A stretch of DNA of 64,000 nucleotides, from contig CAJNYU010000181.1 of NCBI GenBank assembly GCA_905331475.1, forward strand, positions 186,001-250,000, read 5' to 3'. The notes beneath the pieces are model-generated. The model was given only the letters and a program-made list of their open reading frames with translations. It was not told the origin of the DNA and did no database searches. Origin of the DNA: Rotaria socialis. Its lineage: Eukaryota; Rotifera; Eurotatoria; Philodinida; Philodinidae. This document shows, in pieces, positions 1 to 12,240 of the stretch (position 1 is the first letter of the stretch; each line of letters opens with the position of its first letter). The position numbers and the translations under genes were made by a program.

Positions 1-487
<487 letters not shown>

Positions 488-1776
488 CCTCATTTATTCT
501 TTATCTTTCTTACAAAAGATCTGCTTTGTCACATCGACGACAACAATAAGAGCCAGCTTTCTTACCTTTTCTCCCTCAAGCAATACAATAACTCTATGTT
601 TTTTCCTTCTATCTTTTTTCTCTATCTCTAGGCTGGTGGACATATTTTTTTGTACGTTTGGTATTGCCAATTTTGCTTGTCGTCCTTTCTTTCTTGTCTT
701 TGTTGTGCTCTTGTTGTTGTTCTTTTCTTTACAGTGGTGAAATAAGTTTGTCAAACACACACATGCATAAATGTTTACTGAGACTTTCAATCTCTCTTAA
801 ATTCGATACGGGTCTTTTTTTGCCTGCGTTCTCTTTTTTTTTGTAAGCTGCTTTTTTGCTTGTCACCTCTCATTTCTTTTTCATGATTGTCAGTAGTTAT
901 GTATGAATGAATCAATGAATTTATGTATTTGTGTGTGTGTGTGTGTGTGCGTGTATGTGTATGTTTCTTATGACTGTCGTATCGTTATGGATCGGTATCG
1001 TGTGAACATAGTTCTCACACCAGTCTTCTCGTCCTACTTCTACTACTTCTGCTGTTGTATGTGTCGGTTCAGAGCGAACACAGTTGTTCTAGTCGTTTTA
1101 ATCAGCGCGTGTATCATCGTGTTTTCTTCTTTTTTTCTTCATGTCTCACTGCTCTATGCTCTGCTGCTAAATGTTTTTTGTCTTTTCTTCTTTTTTTCTT
1201 ACTGCTTGATATGTTTGTGTGTGTGCGTTTCGCAGAATGAAAACTAACACAATGTACTTGATGTTTATCTTTTTTTCTCGTCTGGTTCGCTCTTACTTTT
1301 TTTCTCATTATATACTTACTTATTTAAAATACACACTCAACAGTCTATACAAACAACAACAAAAAAACAAATAGAAAAATAATTATTTTAGCGCTAATGT
1401 TTTGTTCTCTTTTGTCTCGTTTTTTTTTAGTAGGAAAACATGTTCGTTATTTGACTTTGACTAAGATTTTATTCATTGGATTTCTATTGCTTCGACATTG
1501 AATCGCTTTGCATGATGACGTCACAATTACGAGCGAATGCGATGAGATTAAAACTAGTCATTTTTTTTTAATTTCAAATAAATAAACAATTGAATGAAAA
1601 CAATAAAATGAACTTTTTTGTTTAGGAATAAATTAAATAAAAAAGGAACAAAATATAAATGCGCCATTAGTTTTTCTCAGTAATGTAATGAATGTGTAAT
1701 GGAACATTCTTTTCCTTTAGTTATCTCTGTCTGTCGTTCTTTTCTTTTTTCGCTTTAGACCAGGATTATAAGAGCG
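488..1776. other. Gene-free spacer, T-rich 3' UTR and intergenic
   Basis: About 1.3 kb of T-rich sequence after the Gbeta stop. It holds a GT dinucleotide run at about 931-962 and many poly-T tracts. The open frames here (for example 903-1247) are low-complexity by-products of these tracts. A pyrimidine-rich tract ending in AG at 1757-1758 lies 18 nt before the next ATG and looks like a 3' splice acceptor. Confidence 0.7.
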
Positions 1777-3588
1777 ATGAGTCAGAATGGTACGACACCT
1801 ACTGCCGATGAAGTATTGCTTTGTTTAATATTGAATCATTTCATTTTTTTTGTTCTTCATTTCTCTGTTCAATATAGAATCGTGCACCCATCACAAGTTC
1901 TACTCCTTTATTTGTTCCAATGTTACCCATGTATTATCCTTATGCTAATGCTAATACAGGTGGACAGCAATATTTTGCTCAAGCTATCTATCCCAACGTT
2001 GCACCATATCAATCAACCGGTAATCATCGTTATGGAAATGTTGGATTGAATTATAATACATTTTATACTCCATTTTATCCCACTTCAAACAATATTGTAT
2101 CGCGAACAGCACATGTCCCTAATAGTGTACCATTAATGTCACCAGGCCCATTAATGCCACCACCGCCATTATTATCATCCCAACAATTACAACACTCATC
2201 ATTATGCTCTTCGATTCTGGGCAAGGACATGGAACGTAATAAAAACTTGAATATTCGTGAATGTCAATCACCAGTTATAGATCAAACACAGAAAGCTAAA
2301 TCTCCATTACAGACTCTTGATATAAATCATAATAATACAGATATAAGAGTACGTCAGGATTCATCATCAGCATCATCATTTATGTCACGCTCAGGTAAAG
2401 ACAAAGAGATTTTAAATTATAAAATACTTTTATTTGCATTATGCTCTGTAGAATCAGATCAAAATAATCTTCCTAGATCGTCTGGTATAGTTCAAGAAAT
2501 TGATTCTGATAATGTACCAGATGATTTTTTAACATTTATTGAACAGAAAACAAAAGCAAAGACAACAATGCCAGAATTAAATCCTTTTGCTAATGAATTT
2601 TGTTTTATTAATAATAAAACATCTGTGAAAGATTCATCATTAGTAACAAATGATGCTAATCATAATAAAATGAACGACAATCAATCATCATATAGATTGT
2701 TATTTGACAGTCTAATTGAAAAAAGTCTTGAATCTATTGAAGCTATTAAAAAATCAAGAAAGTAAACATGTTTTTTTTCTTTCTTATTTCTCTCTAGACT
2801 TTTTCTTTTTTCTTTCTAAATTTATAGAAAAATGACTGTTCATGATGTTTCTGTACAATGTGATCCAATAGTAGATTGTCTTAATCGTTCAACACAAACA
2901 ATAGAACATACAAATAATTTTGATCTTATTGAAGAATATAGTTTACGTACCGTATGTTATCATAGTTGAACGTGTCAGTTAGAAATATGATTGCAATAAA
3001 TATTTTTAGGTTAAATTAATGGATAAATTACTTGTAAATTTTCGAGATATCTATCAAAATGAGATGCATCAACAGTGTCAAACAATGGCTCATACTTGTG
3101 ATGAACTACGACATTTAGTTTTATTTATACATCATATTATGTTATCATCAAAAAATGATAAACAAAAAAACTCATCGATAGATTTAAATAACCCATTTAG
3201 TAGTATGATACAAAATCTTTCAAATGATATTGCAAATGGTAATATGTATCGAACATCCTCACAAACTGGTACTGGACGAGGCACACATGGTTTAATGAAA
3301 ACGTCTACAAATTCGCCGACAACATCATTTTCATCGCGACTAATTGATCAAATACCAAAAATTCAATTGAAAGTATAATCTTTTTTTTTGTATTTATAGT
3401 ACAGTATAAGTAATTAATTTTTTAATGTTAGTTATGTTTAGTCTGTGAAGCACCTTTAGAAGATAATAATGATGTTATGCATACACTTGTAAGTCATGTT
3501 CTTGATGCATAAACAATATAAAGAACGTCTATCATTATTTTAGTGTCGTTCATTGGTGTCTCGCCCAGCGATGTTCAACAATACATAG
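1777..3588 (+). CDS. Unrecognised low-complexity protein with PAM2-like motif and C-terminal CCHC cluster
   Basis: I do not recognise the family. Seven exons keep frame: 1777-1812, 1878-2394, 2452-2761, 2828-2951, 3010-3372, 3432-3488 and 3544-3588, giving 483 residues. The N-terminal third is rich in N, Q, S, P and Y. Around residues 226-234 it reads ELNPFANEF, which fits the PAM2 consensus (L-N-P-x-A-x-x-F) used to bind the MLLE domain of poly(A)-binding protein. A helical segment rich in H and Q follows. The last two exons give C-x2-C-x11-H-x2-C, a possible zinc knuckle. Reading through the last intron would instead end at 3512; I prefer the splice because it has GTAAGT, TTTTAG and a typical 55-nt length. 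A role in mRNA regulation is inference from PAM2 alone. The start is the first ATG after an acceptor-like AG at 1758. Confidence 0.7.
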
Positions 3589-4835
3589 GTTAAAAGACAC
3601 TGTCTTTTTACCTTTTTTTTCCTGTTGTAATTCTATCTTTTTCTTTTTTTGATCGGCAAATATTGATCAAAGATGTCTTACTCTATCCTTTTCTTTTTTT
3701 TTTGTTGTGATCACATAACGCTGATATTTGAAAATACGGTGATATTATGTTTCTTTCATTGAATGTGCATTATTAGTCTTGATGATATCTCTTCTTTTTT
3801 GTTTCTACATAGAAGAAAAGAAAAACAATGAAAATCTTATCTATCAATTTCAATAAGTTCTGGGAAAAACGATAAATAATTTTATGTAAGTTTATTTTTA
3901 CTAAATTACATAACAATCATTGATTAATAGTAAATTGATAAAATTGAAAAAGAATTTCCATATGGTTAGTTGAATTTGAATAATTGGAATTGATTTTTTT
4001 TTCAATTTTTAAGGTCAGTTTTTCCGTATTGATCAAAGTTCAATGAGACGGAAGCAATCGTTTACTTCGTTCATGCTCGTAATATTTATTCCGGCACTTT
4101 CTAGTCTAATCTCAGGATATGTATTTTAGAGAACTATTAAAAAGAATAATATCATAGGAAGCGGATGTTTTTACCGCTATTGAAAGATAAAGAAAGATCG
4201 AACAACTTGATTATTTTAAGAATTCAGATCGGCGTCGTTTTTTTTTCAATTAAAAATAATAATTAATTTTTATTTGTTTCGATTCAACTTCTAGAAAAAA
4301 AACTATTTCTACTGTCATCCAACAAGTATGCAGTCTATTGTTAAAATCTTCTTTTGAATAATTTGAGGCAAATATATAATTTTTACACTATTGACAGAGA
4401 CATGTACCAAAAAGAGATGAGCAAGGATTTGCGATAGATGGCAGAATATTACATAATGTTTATTTAGCTTAGTGCAAAACCGAACGACAGAAATAAAGTA
4501 TATTTTTTCGATTATTGATTGTTTTAGTATGTTTCTCAATGAATAATAATAAAATGGAGAAGTCGAATAAAATGTCTGTAGAAAGGTCGAGAAAACGAAG
4601 GCAATATTGTCCTCTTCATAGCAGAGGAATTGCCATTCAAATGGCGATTTATTGTATCATATTCCAACGAGCATGGGAGATTGTAGTTATGTGTTGTTGT
4701 GTTCACCGTTTTTATGTTAGTAATTGAATGATAACATGGATATTAAAATTTCCGAATTAAAATCATTCATTTTGATTGAAACGTTTTTTTCTATTGTAGA
4801 ACTATTTCAAAAGATTTTGATTTTTAAGCATCAAC
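3589..4835. other. Gene-free spacer upstream of eIF5A
   Basis: About 1.25 kb, T-rich at first and then mixed AT-rich. I see no coding exon or repeat. The open frames at 4315-4539 and 4515-4727 lack any family signature. The eIF5A promoter presumably lies here, but no specific element is recognisable. Confidence 0.6.
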
Positions 4836-5516
4836 ATGGCCGATAATGCTGCTGCACATGATGACGATGATTTCCAGACAGGTGATGCTGGAGCATCAGA
4901 AACGTAAGCGTTCTTTTCTATTGAAAAAAGGCTATTTCTTAATAATAAAATTTCATATAAACAGATATCCTCAACAATGCTCAGCTTTACGTAAAAATGG
5001 CTATGTTATGTTAAAAAGTCGTCCATGTAAAATCATGGAAATGTCAACATCCAAAACTGGCAAACATGGACATGCTAAGGTACTGATTTTTCGTTTGAAA
5101 ATGTTCAATAAAGTTCAAATATTTTTCCTATAGGTTCATATGGTTGGTATTGATATTTTTACAGGAAAAAAATACGAAGATATTTGCCCATCAACACATA
5201 ATATGAGTGTGCCCAATGTTAAACGTGTTGAATATTCGGTAAGGACGAAAACAAAGTATATCTTTTTGAAAACAAAACTATTTTACCTTTTTTTTAATTT
5301 TGCTTTTAGTTAATCGATGTTGATACCGATGGCTATGTTTCATTGATGGATGATAGTTCGGAAACACGTAGTGATATTAAACTTCCCGAAGGCGAACTAG
5401 GTCAAGAAATTAGAGCTAAATTTGAAGGTGGAGAAGGACTTAAAGTTACGGTACTTCAAGCCCTCGGCGAAGAAGCAATTATGTCATACAAAATAGAACA
5501 AGAGTCAAAAAAATAA
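4836..5516 (+). CDS. EIF5A: Eukaryotic translation initiation factor 5A
   Basis: eIF5A, the hypusine-containing factor that relieves ribosome stalling at difficult peptide bonds and aids termination. Four exons (4836-4903, 4965-5079, 5134-5238, 5310-5516) encode 164 residues. The hypusination loop [12 protein letters not shown] is intact and the modified lysine is K56, equivalent to human K50. The family signatures [20 protein letters not shown] and the C-terminal OB-fold ([15 protein letters not shown]) follow in order. The N-terminus is a few residues longer than the human one, with an acidic DDDD stretch. Length, domains and introns look normal for a functional gene. Deoxyhypusine synthase and hydroxylase would act on K56. 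Confidence 0.97.
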
Positions 5517-6158
5517 ACATTCATTAAAATCTTCTGTTTCGTTTTTCTGTTACTTCATCATTAACATTTTCAACAATCGTATCTTTTATGCGAGACTACT
5601 TATATTATTGTTGCTCATAATGAAAGAAAGAAAACAAGAAGTTAAACTATCAATATCTTCATTCATTGAAGCCTCTTTTCTCTCTATCTCTCTCTTCCTT
5701 TCTCTTTTCCTTTCTTTTTTCGCATGAACGTAGAGTTGATTTGTTTTAGGTTCAAAAAACTAAGGAAAAGTAAGAACATTTATTATCTTATTGTGAGTTT
5801 CTTAAATCCACGTAACTTTAGATCACGTTGGTTGGTTAAAGCTTTCGTTTTGTTTGCGTATTTTTGGCTGATCGCTTTGTTTGTTGATTTTTATTATTCT
5901 TTCTATTATATCAAAAGATAAGATCATTGGGTGATGGTTAATTGTTGTCTTTTTATTTTTGAACGGGATTCAACGAGAATTCAAATGAATATAAACAATA
6001 CGAGTTGCTATCCAAGTGCAGAAACCAAGACTGATGGGGAGAAAAAATCATGCGTACTCAATGAACAACGGAAAGTTTATATGATTGTTTGTTGTTATAA
6101 TCAAATATAAATTGTAATTTGCTGCATATAAAAATAAGTTTATAAAAAAAAAAGAACT
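5517..6158. other. Convergent spacer between eIF5A and PPIL6
   Basis: About 640 nt between two convergent 3' ends. It contains a polypyrimidine CT-rich stretch at about 5670-5720 and a short open frame (5724-5921) with no family signature. I see no gene or repeat structure. Confidence 0.6.
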
Positions 6159-7257
6159 TTATTCTTCATCTAATTGAACAGTTCCGCAATCAACTATCTT
6201 AACAGATTTTACTGGACGTTGATTGATTGTATTGATAAGCTCAAGTTTATCTAATGTATCAAAACCTTCAACCACACGACCGAACGCAACGAAACGATTC
6301 GACATCCATTCGCAAGCATCAGATAATGTTATATAGAATTGACTTCCGTTTGAATGTCGATAACCTTTATTTGTCATACCTAAAAAGTATAATATTCAAT
6401 TATGTAATAGTGAAGAAAATATGAACAACATGAATACTGACCAAGAATACCTCGTTGATTATGTTTAACAACAAAGGTTTCATCAGGAAATGTTTCACCA
6501 TAGATCGATTCTCCACCATTGCCTCTGCCACCTCGAATGTCTCCACCTGAGAAATAAAATTATACATATTTGTTTCTTCATAAACGAATATATAATCTAC
6601 CTTGGACCCATCCATTTGGTACAATACGATGAATAATTGAATCTTTATAATGAAGAACGGTACCAGTTGTTCCACTTTGACCTTTTTCACCTGTACATAA
6701 TGCTCGAAAATTTTCACATGTTTCAGGTGCTTGATCATAAAATAATTCAAATACTAAACGACCAATACCAGTGTTTTGAGGATTATCAGAATCTTCAATG
6801 TGAAAATCCATAAAACAATAAGTATTTTGACTATCGCCTGATGCAAATTTACCCCTTAAAGAGATATAGAATGATTATAATGACTGATATCTAGTTTTTA
6901 AGTATACACTCACTTGTATTCTTCATTTGAAAATACTTCTAAAAGTTCATTGGAACGAAAATCAATATGATCAAACGTAGTTTTAGCCCAATGTAAGAAT
7001 TGATCAGCATTACCAAGTAGTTGTCTATCGATAAATACCATACATTTATCGTTAAATGCCCATGTTTCACCACGTAACTCGGCGCGTTTATTTCGTAAAA
7101 ACGATTTCCAATCATATTCAAGTAATGGATGTATTTCCGAATGAGATATTTGCTTTGAATTTGTTCGCTTTAAGTCTTCCAAGCAATGCTTAGCTAGTTG
7201 ATATTCGTCAGAATTTAAGAGACCATATACAGCTATATGAAACACTGGTGGTGCCAT
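6159..7257 (-). CDS. PPIL6: Cyclophilin-type peptidyl-prolyl isomerase-like 6
   Basis: Cyclophilin-fold protein of the PPIL6 subfamily, which in other animals is linked to ciliated cells. Exons from the 5' end are 6914-7257, 6601-6854, 6442-6546 and 6159-6379, giving 307 residues. The first ~115 residues form the PPIL6-specific N-terminal domain (FHIAVYGLL..., [20 protein letters not shown]). The cyclophilin domain follows: [68 protein letters not shown] and [10 protein letters not shown]. The FHRI region reads IHRI and the tryptophan near the proline pocket reads CEWMSNRF, so isomerase activity is uncertain, as in other PPIL6 proteins. It lies 230 nt downstream of the arylformamidase gene on the same strand. 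Confidence 0.93.
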
Positions 7258-7487
7258 GCTATTGAATGAAAGATTATGTGAAAATGTCGCCTGGCAACCG
7301 TAAAGTAGTGTTGTCGACACGAGAACAAACGAGGATTTTTTTCTTCTATTCACAATGAGTCTTACAATCGTGCAAACAGTAGATGGCAGTATCAAACATC
7401 TCGAAAGTTTTTCGTTTGAATCATATGAATTTTTATTCTATTCTTTTCTTTTTTGAATAAAAATACAGTAAACAAGATGAGTCTATA
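7258..7487 (-). promoter_or_regulatory. AFMID-PPIL6 intercistronic region with acceptor-like site
   Basis: The 230-nt gap between the arylformamidase stop and the PPIL6 ATG on the minus strand. An AATAAA-like signal reads on the minus strand near 7432-7438. An acceptor-like AG (plus-strand CT at 7259-7260) sits one base before the PPIL6 ATG. This fits either a short operon processed by trans-splicing or a short 5' UTR intron; the sequence cannot decide between them. Confidence 0.4.
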
Positions 7488-8414
7488 TCAAGTGCACTCG
7501 TCTATTAACTTTAAAATCATAGTTGTCAATGGTTGATCTCTTATTTCAAGTTGTTCTATAATATCGAAATGATCAAAATTATCGAATTGTATGGTCTTAA
7601 CATTATTGAAACCATTTTTTTCTAAGCAAGATCCATATTGTCGATTCTGCTCATGAAAAGCTGGAGAATCATATTGAGCATGAACACATAAAATAGGTAC
7701 ATGTTTCAATGCTGACCAATAATCATTACTATCACGATGTAAAGGACTTTGATTTTTAGCTACTGCTATCGTCATACCAAGTGGTATATTAACATACGTA
7801 GAAACAAGTGGAACAAGATCAAAAACACCAGAAATTAGAAAGAAACCACCAAAAGTTTCATGATCAATGTTATATTTATTCTTCCAGTTAATCAGCAAAA
7901 GTGTTGCAGCTAGATGGCCACCAGCTGAATGACCACAGATGAATACTTTAATAGATAATTTCATTGCCCATTCCAAAATTTTCACTAAAGCCTGTTCTAC
8001 ACATGTAACAATTTGACCGATTGTCGCATGTGGAGCAATAGGATAACCAATAACAGCTGTAAGAATTTGTGCTTCACTCATTACTTGCGCCATAAATGCA
8101 CTTTCGTTACGCGAAAAGAATTGCCAATATCCTCCGTGAAGATATACAAAAATAGCCTTTGGTTTTATTGAATCGATATTAGGTAATAACTGTATTGTAT
8201 TCGATGGAAGATAGATATCAATCGCATGATCAGAAAAGGAACTTTTTGAATCAACTGCCCAGTTTAATAAACAAGGTAAGGTAGTTCTTGCAGATTTTGT
8301 ACCTTTTGTCAATGCCTGCACATGAGACTCAATAACTTTTTCACTATCATTAAATCGATGTGACCATTTAGATGGTGAATATGCATGATCAGCATCTATT
8401 TTTGTTGTTGCCAT
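7488..8414 (-). CDS. AFMID: Arylformamidase (kynurenine formamidase)
   Basis: Alpha/beta-hydrolase that converts N-formylkynurenine to kynurenine plus formate in tryptophan degradation, normally cytosolic. The single exon of 308 codons matches the family length. The oxyanion-hole motif HGGYW is at residues 93-97. The nucleophile is S163 in GHSAGGH. The acid is D249 in QYDSPAF and the base H282 in DNFDHFDII, so the triad is complete. SGVFDLVPL and YVNIPLGMT are typical of animal AFMID. The gene is intronless although most neighbours carry many introns. An AG preceded by a pyrimidine tract ends exactly at the ATG (plus-strand CT at 8415-8416), which supports this start and implies a spliced 5' leader. 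Confidence 0.93.
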   Translation of the reverse strand: MATTKIDADHAYSPSKWSHRFNDSEKVIESHVQALTKGTKSARTTLPCLLNWAVDSKSSFSDHAIDIYLPSNTIQLLPNIDSIKPKAIFVYLHGGYWQFFSRNESAFMAQVMSEAQILTAVIGYPIAPHATIGQIVTCVEQALVKILEWAMKLSIKVFICGHSAGGHLAATLLLINWKNKYNIDHETFGGFFLISGVFDLVPLVSTYVNIPLGMTIAVAKNQSPLHRDSNDYWSALKHVPILCVHAQYDSPAFHEQNRQYGSCLEKNGFNNVKTIQFDNFDHFDIIEQLEIRDQPLTTMILKLIDECT

Positions 8415-9027
8415 CTAAAAGAAAAAAATAATTCATCACAGTTTGATTTCATATCCGTTTTTAAAAATATTTTTATTTGATCAAAGTTAAGTTCAGTTGA
8501 AACTTCATCTAACAGAATTTTAAAAACGAGAGAAGAGCGATGAATATATATATATATATGTAGATTTTTAAAAGGCATATTTAGTACAACTAATCAACTA
8601 TATTTCTATTAGTACGAATGGTGAAAACATGAAACAAGCATCTTTTTTTTTCGTTAGGTGTCACACAATCACGGTGCTTGAATTAGAGATTATTTAAAAT
8701 TGAAATCTATTATTCTATAGATTCTCAGTGCTTCGTAATTAATCGTTCCGTTGATGTTAATAAGAAATAAGATATTCATGAATTGTGGTGGAAAAAAAAC
8801 TTGTCCATATCAATCTTTCTTGTTAAAATAAAGAAAGAATTATCACGGATTTTTATTTTTTTTCTATGTACTAGTCAAATAGTCAATTTCTATCCTTTTC
8901 ACTAGTTATGGTTCTTTGTTTATCAAATATACACGATGACAGAGTTTAGTGCGTCATGTTAATAGATGTGTATGTATACAAAAGAAATATTTAAACAAAA
9001 AAGAATTATCAGAAGTAAAATTGAACG
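8415..9027. other. Divergent spacer between AFMID and a B-box gene
   Basis: About 610 nt separating two divergently transcribed genes, so it probably holds both promoters. A short TA run occurs near 8545-8560. No conserved promoter motif or coding exon is evident. Confidence 0.5.
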
Positions 9028-10580
9028 ATGTCTAATGTTATGTGTAAAGAAGATGGCTGCAATCAAGGAACGGTCGCTAAATGTATGCATTGTGATAATA
9101 ATTTATGTTTGAAATGCTTGACACGACATCAACAACCGATGGACGCTCAACTTTGTCAATTGACTAATGATATGAATAAATTATTATTATTATCATCATT
9201 AAATCATGATGATAAACAGTCGAATCATCCACAAATAAGTGTCAATAATCAATATATGTCAGTGATGGATCAAATTGATAATTGGGAAATGACAATGACT
9301 CAACGATTAAAAGATTTAGTTTCACATGCGCGTCGTACACTACAAAATTCATTCGAGCAAATATCATTTGAAATCGAAGAATGGTCAACAGAAAAACAAA
9401 TTGAATTACAAGAACTAACAGAAAATATCGGTAAATTTTCTTAAAATAAAATATAGAAAAAGAAAAATTTCCCTGTTTTTAAATATCTCATATAGAACAA
9501 TTATCATTTGAAGCAAATGATGAATCAAACATACGTATGAAAATCGATAAATATAATCGACACATTCAAAAATATATTAAAGAATATGAAACTGCCCATG
9601 TTGAATTCAATCTTATTAATTTTGAATTAATTCCATTATCATCATCGAAATTAACATTGTTCCATTTATTTGAGCATTCAATAAATTTTGATCTATCATT
9701 AATTCATGATCCACCAAATACTTGTTTTGATGCTTCCAAGTCATCATTAATAGTATCGTCTTCTCTATCGCCATCGAATTCAAACAATCGTCGAGAAAAA
9801 ATCTTTCTACCCAGTGTTTTAGTTAGTTCAAGAAGTCAAATTATTTTTTTTTCAAATAAGGCTAAACAATTGAATATTTTTTCAAATAATGGCACTCTGA
9901 TCGATCAATTTAAATGGGATCATGCTGATATTATAGATATTTGCTATGATAATTGTTCGTCAACATTAAATGATGATTCATTTTTTGTTCTATCAACAAA
10001 TGGTAGTGTTTATTCTCTTGAATATCATTCCGATAAGCATTCATATTCATGGTTAAAAATGATTGCTGTTAATAATCAAACATATTATACTCAATTAATA
10101 TGTGATTCAAAATTATCTTATTTATATCTTTTCATGTCGAGCAAACATCGTCTGGATCAATGGACAATTAATAAATCGAAACGTAATATAATACATTGTT
10201 CAAATCAATTGATTATAACAAATGATCATGTTGAACATTTATGTACGTCTGATCATCAATTAGCTTTATTATTGCGTGATAAAAAGAAAATAGTGAGCTA
10301 CCGTATTGAACTACGCAATTTTACTGATTTACTTGTAACAATATGCTCGATAACACTTAATCAATTATCGAAACCGATGAGACTTATTTTTGATAATCGC
10401 AATGGATTTATTTTAGCAAATGGTAATCAATTATGTTCATTTGGTTACGAGGGTGAAATTATTTCCAAACGTATTTTTGAAGATATTAATGAAATTAAAC
10501 GAGTAACTTTTTGTCAACGATCAACGTGTTCTATTCTCACGGATAATGATCAACTTTTATTTTATATACTTTCAAAATAA
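9028..10580 (+). CDS. B-box-like zinc finger, coiled-coil and propeller-like protein
   Basis: Two exons (9028-9430 and 9496-10580; 65-nt intron) encode 495 residues. The N-terminus has a compact zinc-binding pattern: C6, C11, C19, C22, C27, C30 and H34, resembling a B-box. A helical, probably coiled-coil stretch follows at about residues 80-175. The remainder is beta-rich with repeated blade-like units (for example IIFFSNKAKQLNIFSNNGTL and CDSKLSYLYLFMS), suggesting a diverged beta-propeller. This TRIM/NHL-like layout, without a visible RING, matches a paralogue at 16123-17433. No catalytic signature is visible. A scaffold or ligand-binding role is inference; I do not know its function. Confidence 0.75.
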
Positions 10581-12240
10581 AACTCATCATTGTTTTGTTT
10601 TTATTTTAATCATTTGTTTTTTTTCCTCTGCTTGACAAACGTTATGTGATTATATTAAATTATTTTATTTGAAATATGTTTCTTTTGCTTTTCATTGAGT
10701 ATTTAAACAACCGAATTTGTTTCTTGTCGACGTAAAATTTCACTAGTTGTGATGGAAACTTACTTGGACAAAGTTCTCGTTAAAGGAAATCTGAATTCAT
10801 TGTACTTTACAAGACTTTATTGGCAGTTTTCGTTCGTTAATATCTGCTTGAAGAAATTTTAGAAGCATATGAATTATGCTGCCAATACGTATAAATCCTG
10901 TGTAGCATGACGAGACAAATACAAGAGATATCATGAAACAAACAACTCTTTTTCTTGTCGTTTAATAAAATGAAAAAGAACATCGATCACAACAGAAAGT
11001 TCTCATATAAAATCGTCTTTGTTGTGAAAAATTAACAATTTAAAAGAAAAATTTTTGTAAACAAAATTGATACGCATATTTGTCCGAATTTATTCATCGC
11101 CAACTTTGATATTTTTGAAGATTTCAAAATAGTCAAAATATCAATATTTAGTTTCAGTACAATATTTTTTATATAGACACCTCGAACAATTTAGTGTATA
11201 CTCAACACTACTTTCCATGGAAATAACTAAACGACACGATTGGTCTCATCCAGTATCGCTTGATCTTATGCCAACGGTACAGATACAGATTGACTGTCTA
11301 AATGAAGTGTGAGCTTGTTCAATTGGCTACAAACATGTGCTGTATTTTTGCCAAGGGGGAAAAAGCGCGACTCCCGTACTTCGAAGTACGATGGGAGTAC
11401 ATGGAAGTACAAGGGAATACAAGAGAAGTACAAGGGAGTACGAGTGAAGTACATGGAAGTGAGTGAAGTAGGGAAGTACGGAAGCGGCGCTTTTTCCCCT
11501 TGATTTTTGCTCAATACTACAGCAAAATGAAATTCTTTGAACTTTGATTAAAAGAAAAACTATTGAAAAGCCTTTTTCATTTGACAACTGATTCTTTTAT
11601 GCATCTTCACTACTATAGTATATATATATATATATACCTTTTGTATTCTATTTAAGTCATTAATAGCTCGAAAAAATATTCTATCTAAAATAAACAGATG
11701 TTTCTAAAATTCTAATACTTTTACTTTCAACCAAAGTTAAGATTAGCGTTTTCTCTAAAGTTCTGTTTTTCTGATTATCATTGACCTTATGTCCTTCTGC
11801 AATTATTTCTCCTTCATAGATACGGTACTCTTATGCAATGAATATGTACATATTCCAAGAACAAATGTCTCAGTAACGACTGTGATATTCATAATTTCTA
11901 ATTCAAGTATGTGTCAGATCAATGTAGCAATATTTGAATCGTATCTTTTTATAAAGTTGATTTTCATTTCATTCTAGAATTCAAAGTGATTTAAATAAAT
12001 AAATGCTTTGTATTAATCTATATTTATTTTAGTTAAATCGTAAATTTTACAAAAGTTTTAGAGGCATAAAAAATAGAATTAAATTGACAACTGTATTTTA
12101 TTCTCTGTATAATAATATTCATAGAAAAACAACTACAGTATTGTAAAAAACTCACACTGTTGGTCTGTACATATGCATATGTATAGGTTGCATTGAAAAT
12201 AGAGTTTATAAATAGTGAAAAAGCAAAGGTAAATATGAAA
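10581..12240. other. Spacer between B-box gene and DUSP22, with one MITE
   Basis: About 1.66 kb between convergent genes. The only structure I recognise is the small hAT-like element at 11352-11502. A short TA run lies near 11620-11636. The remaining AT-rich sequence holds no supported exon. Confidence 0.6.
11352..11502. mobile_element. hAT-like MITE, 151 bp, with perfect 8-bp target duplication
   Basis: The element starts CAAGGGGGAAAAAGCGC and ends with the inverted complement GCGCTTTTTCCCCTTG, terminal inverted repeats differing by one G. It is flanked by a perfect 8-bp direct repeat ATTTTTGC at 11344-11351 and 11503-11510. An 8-bp duplication and CA-GGG-type ends are characteristic of hAT transposons. 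The interior has no coding capacity and consists of GTAC-containing imperfect repeats (GAAGTACAAGGGAGTAC-like units). It is non-autonomous. The intact duplication suggests a fairly recent insertion. Confidence 0.85.

Noticed and set aside
903-1247. 114-codon cysteine/valine-rich frame
   Set aside because: Arises from a GT microsatellite and poly-T tracts; no splice context or domain.
2395-2451. Reading the 57-nt segment as coding in the PAM2-motif gene
   Set aside because: In frame without a stop, but it starts GTAAAG, ends TCTGTAG, has typical intron length and composition; treated as an intron.
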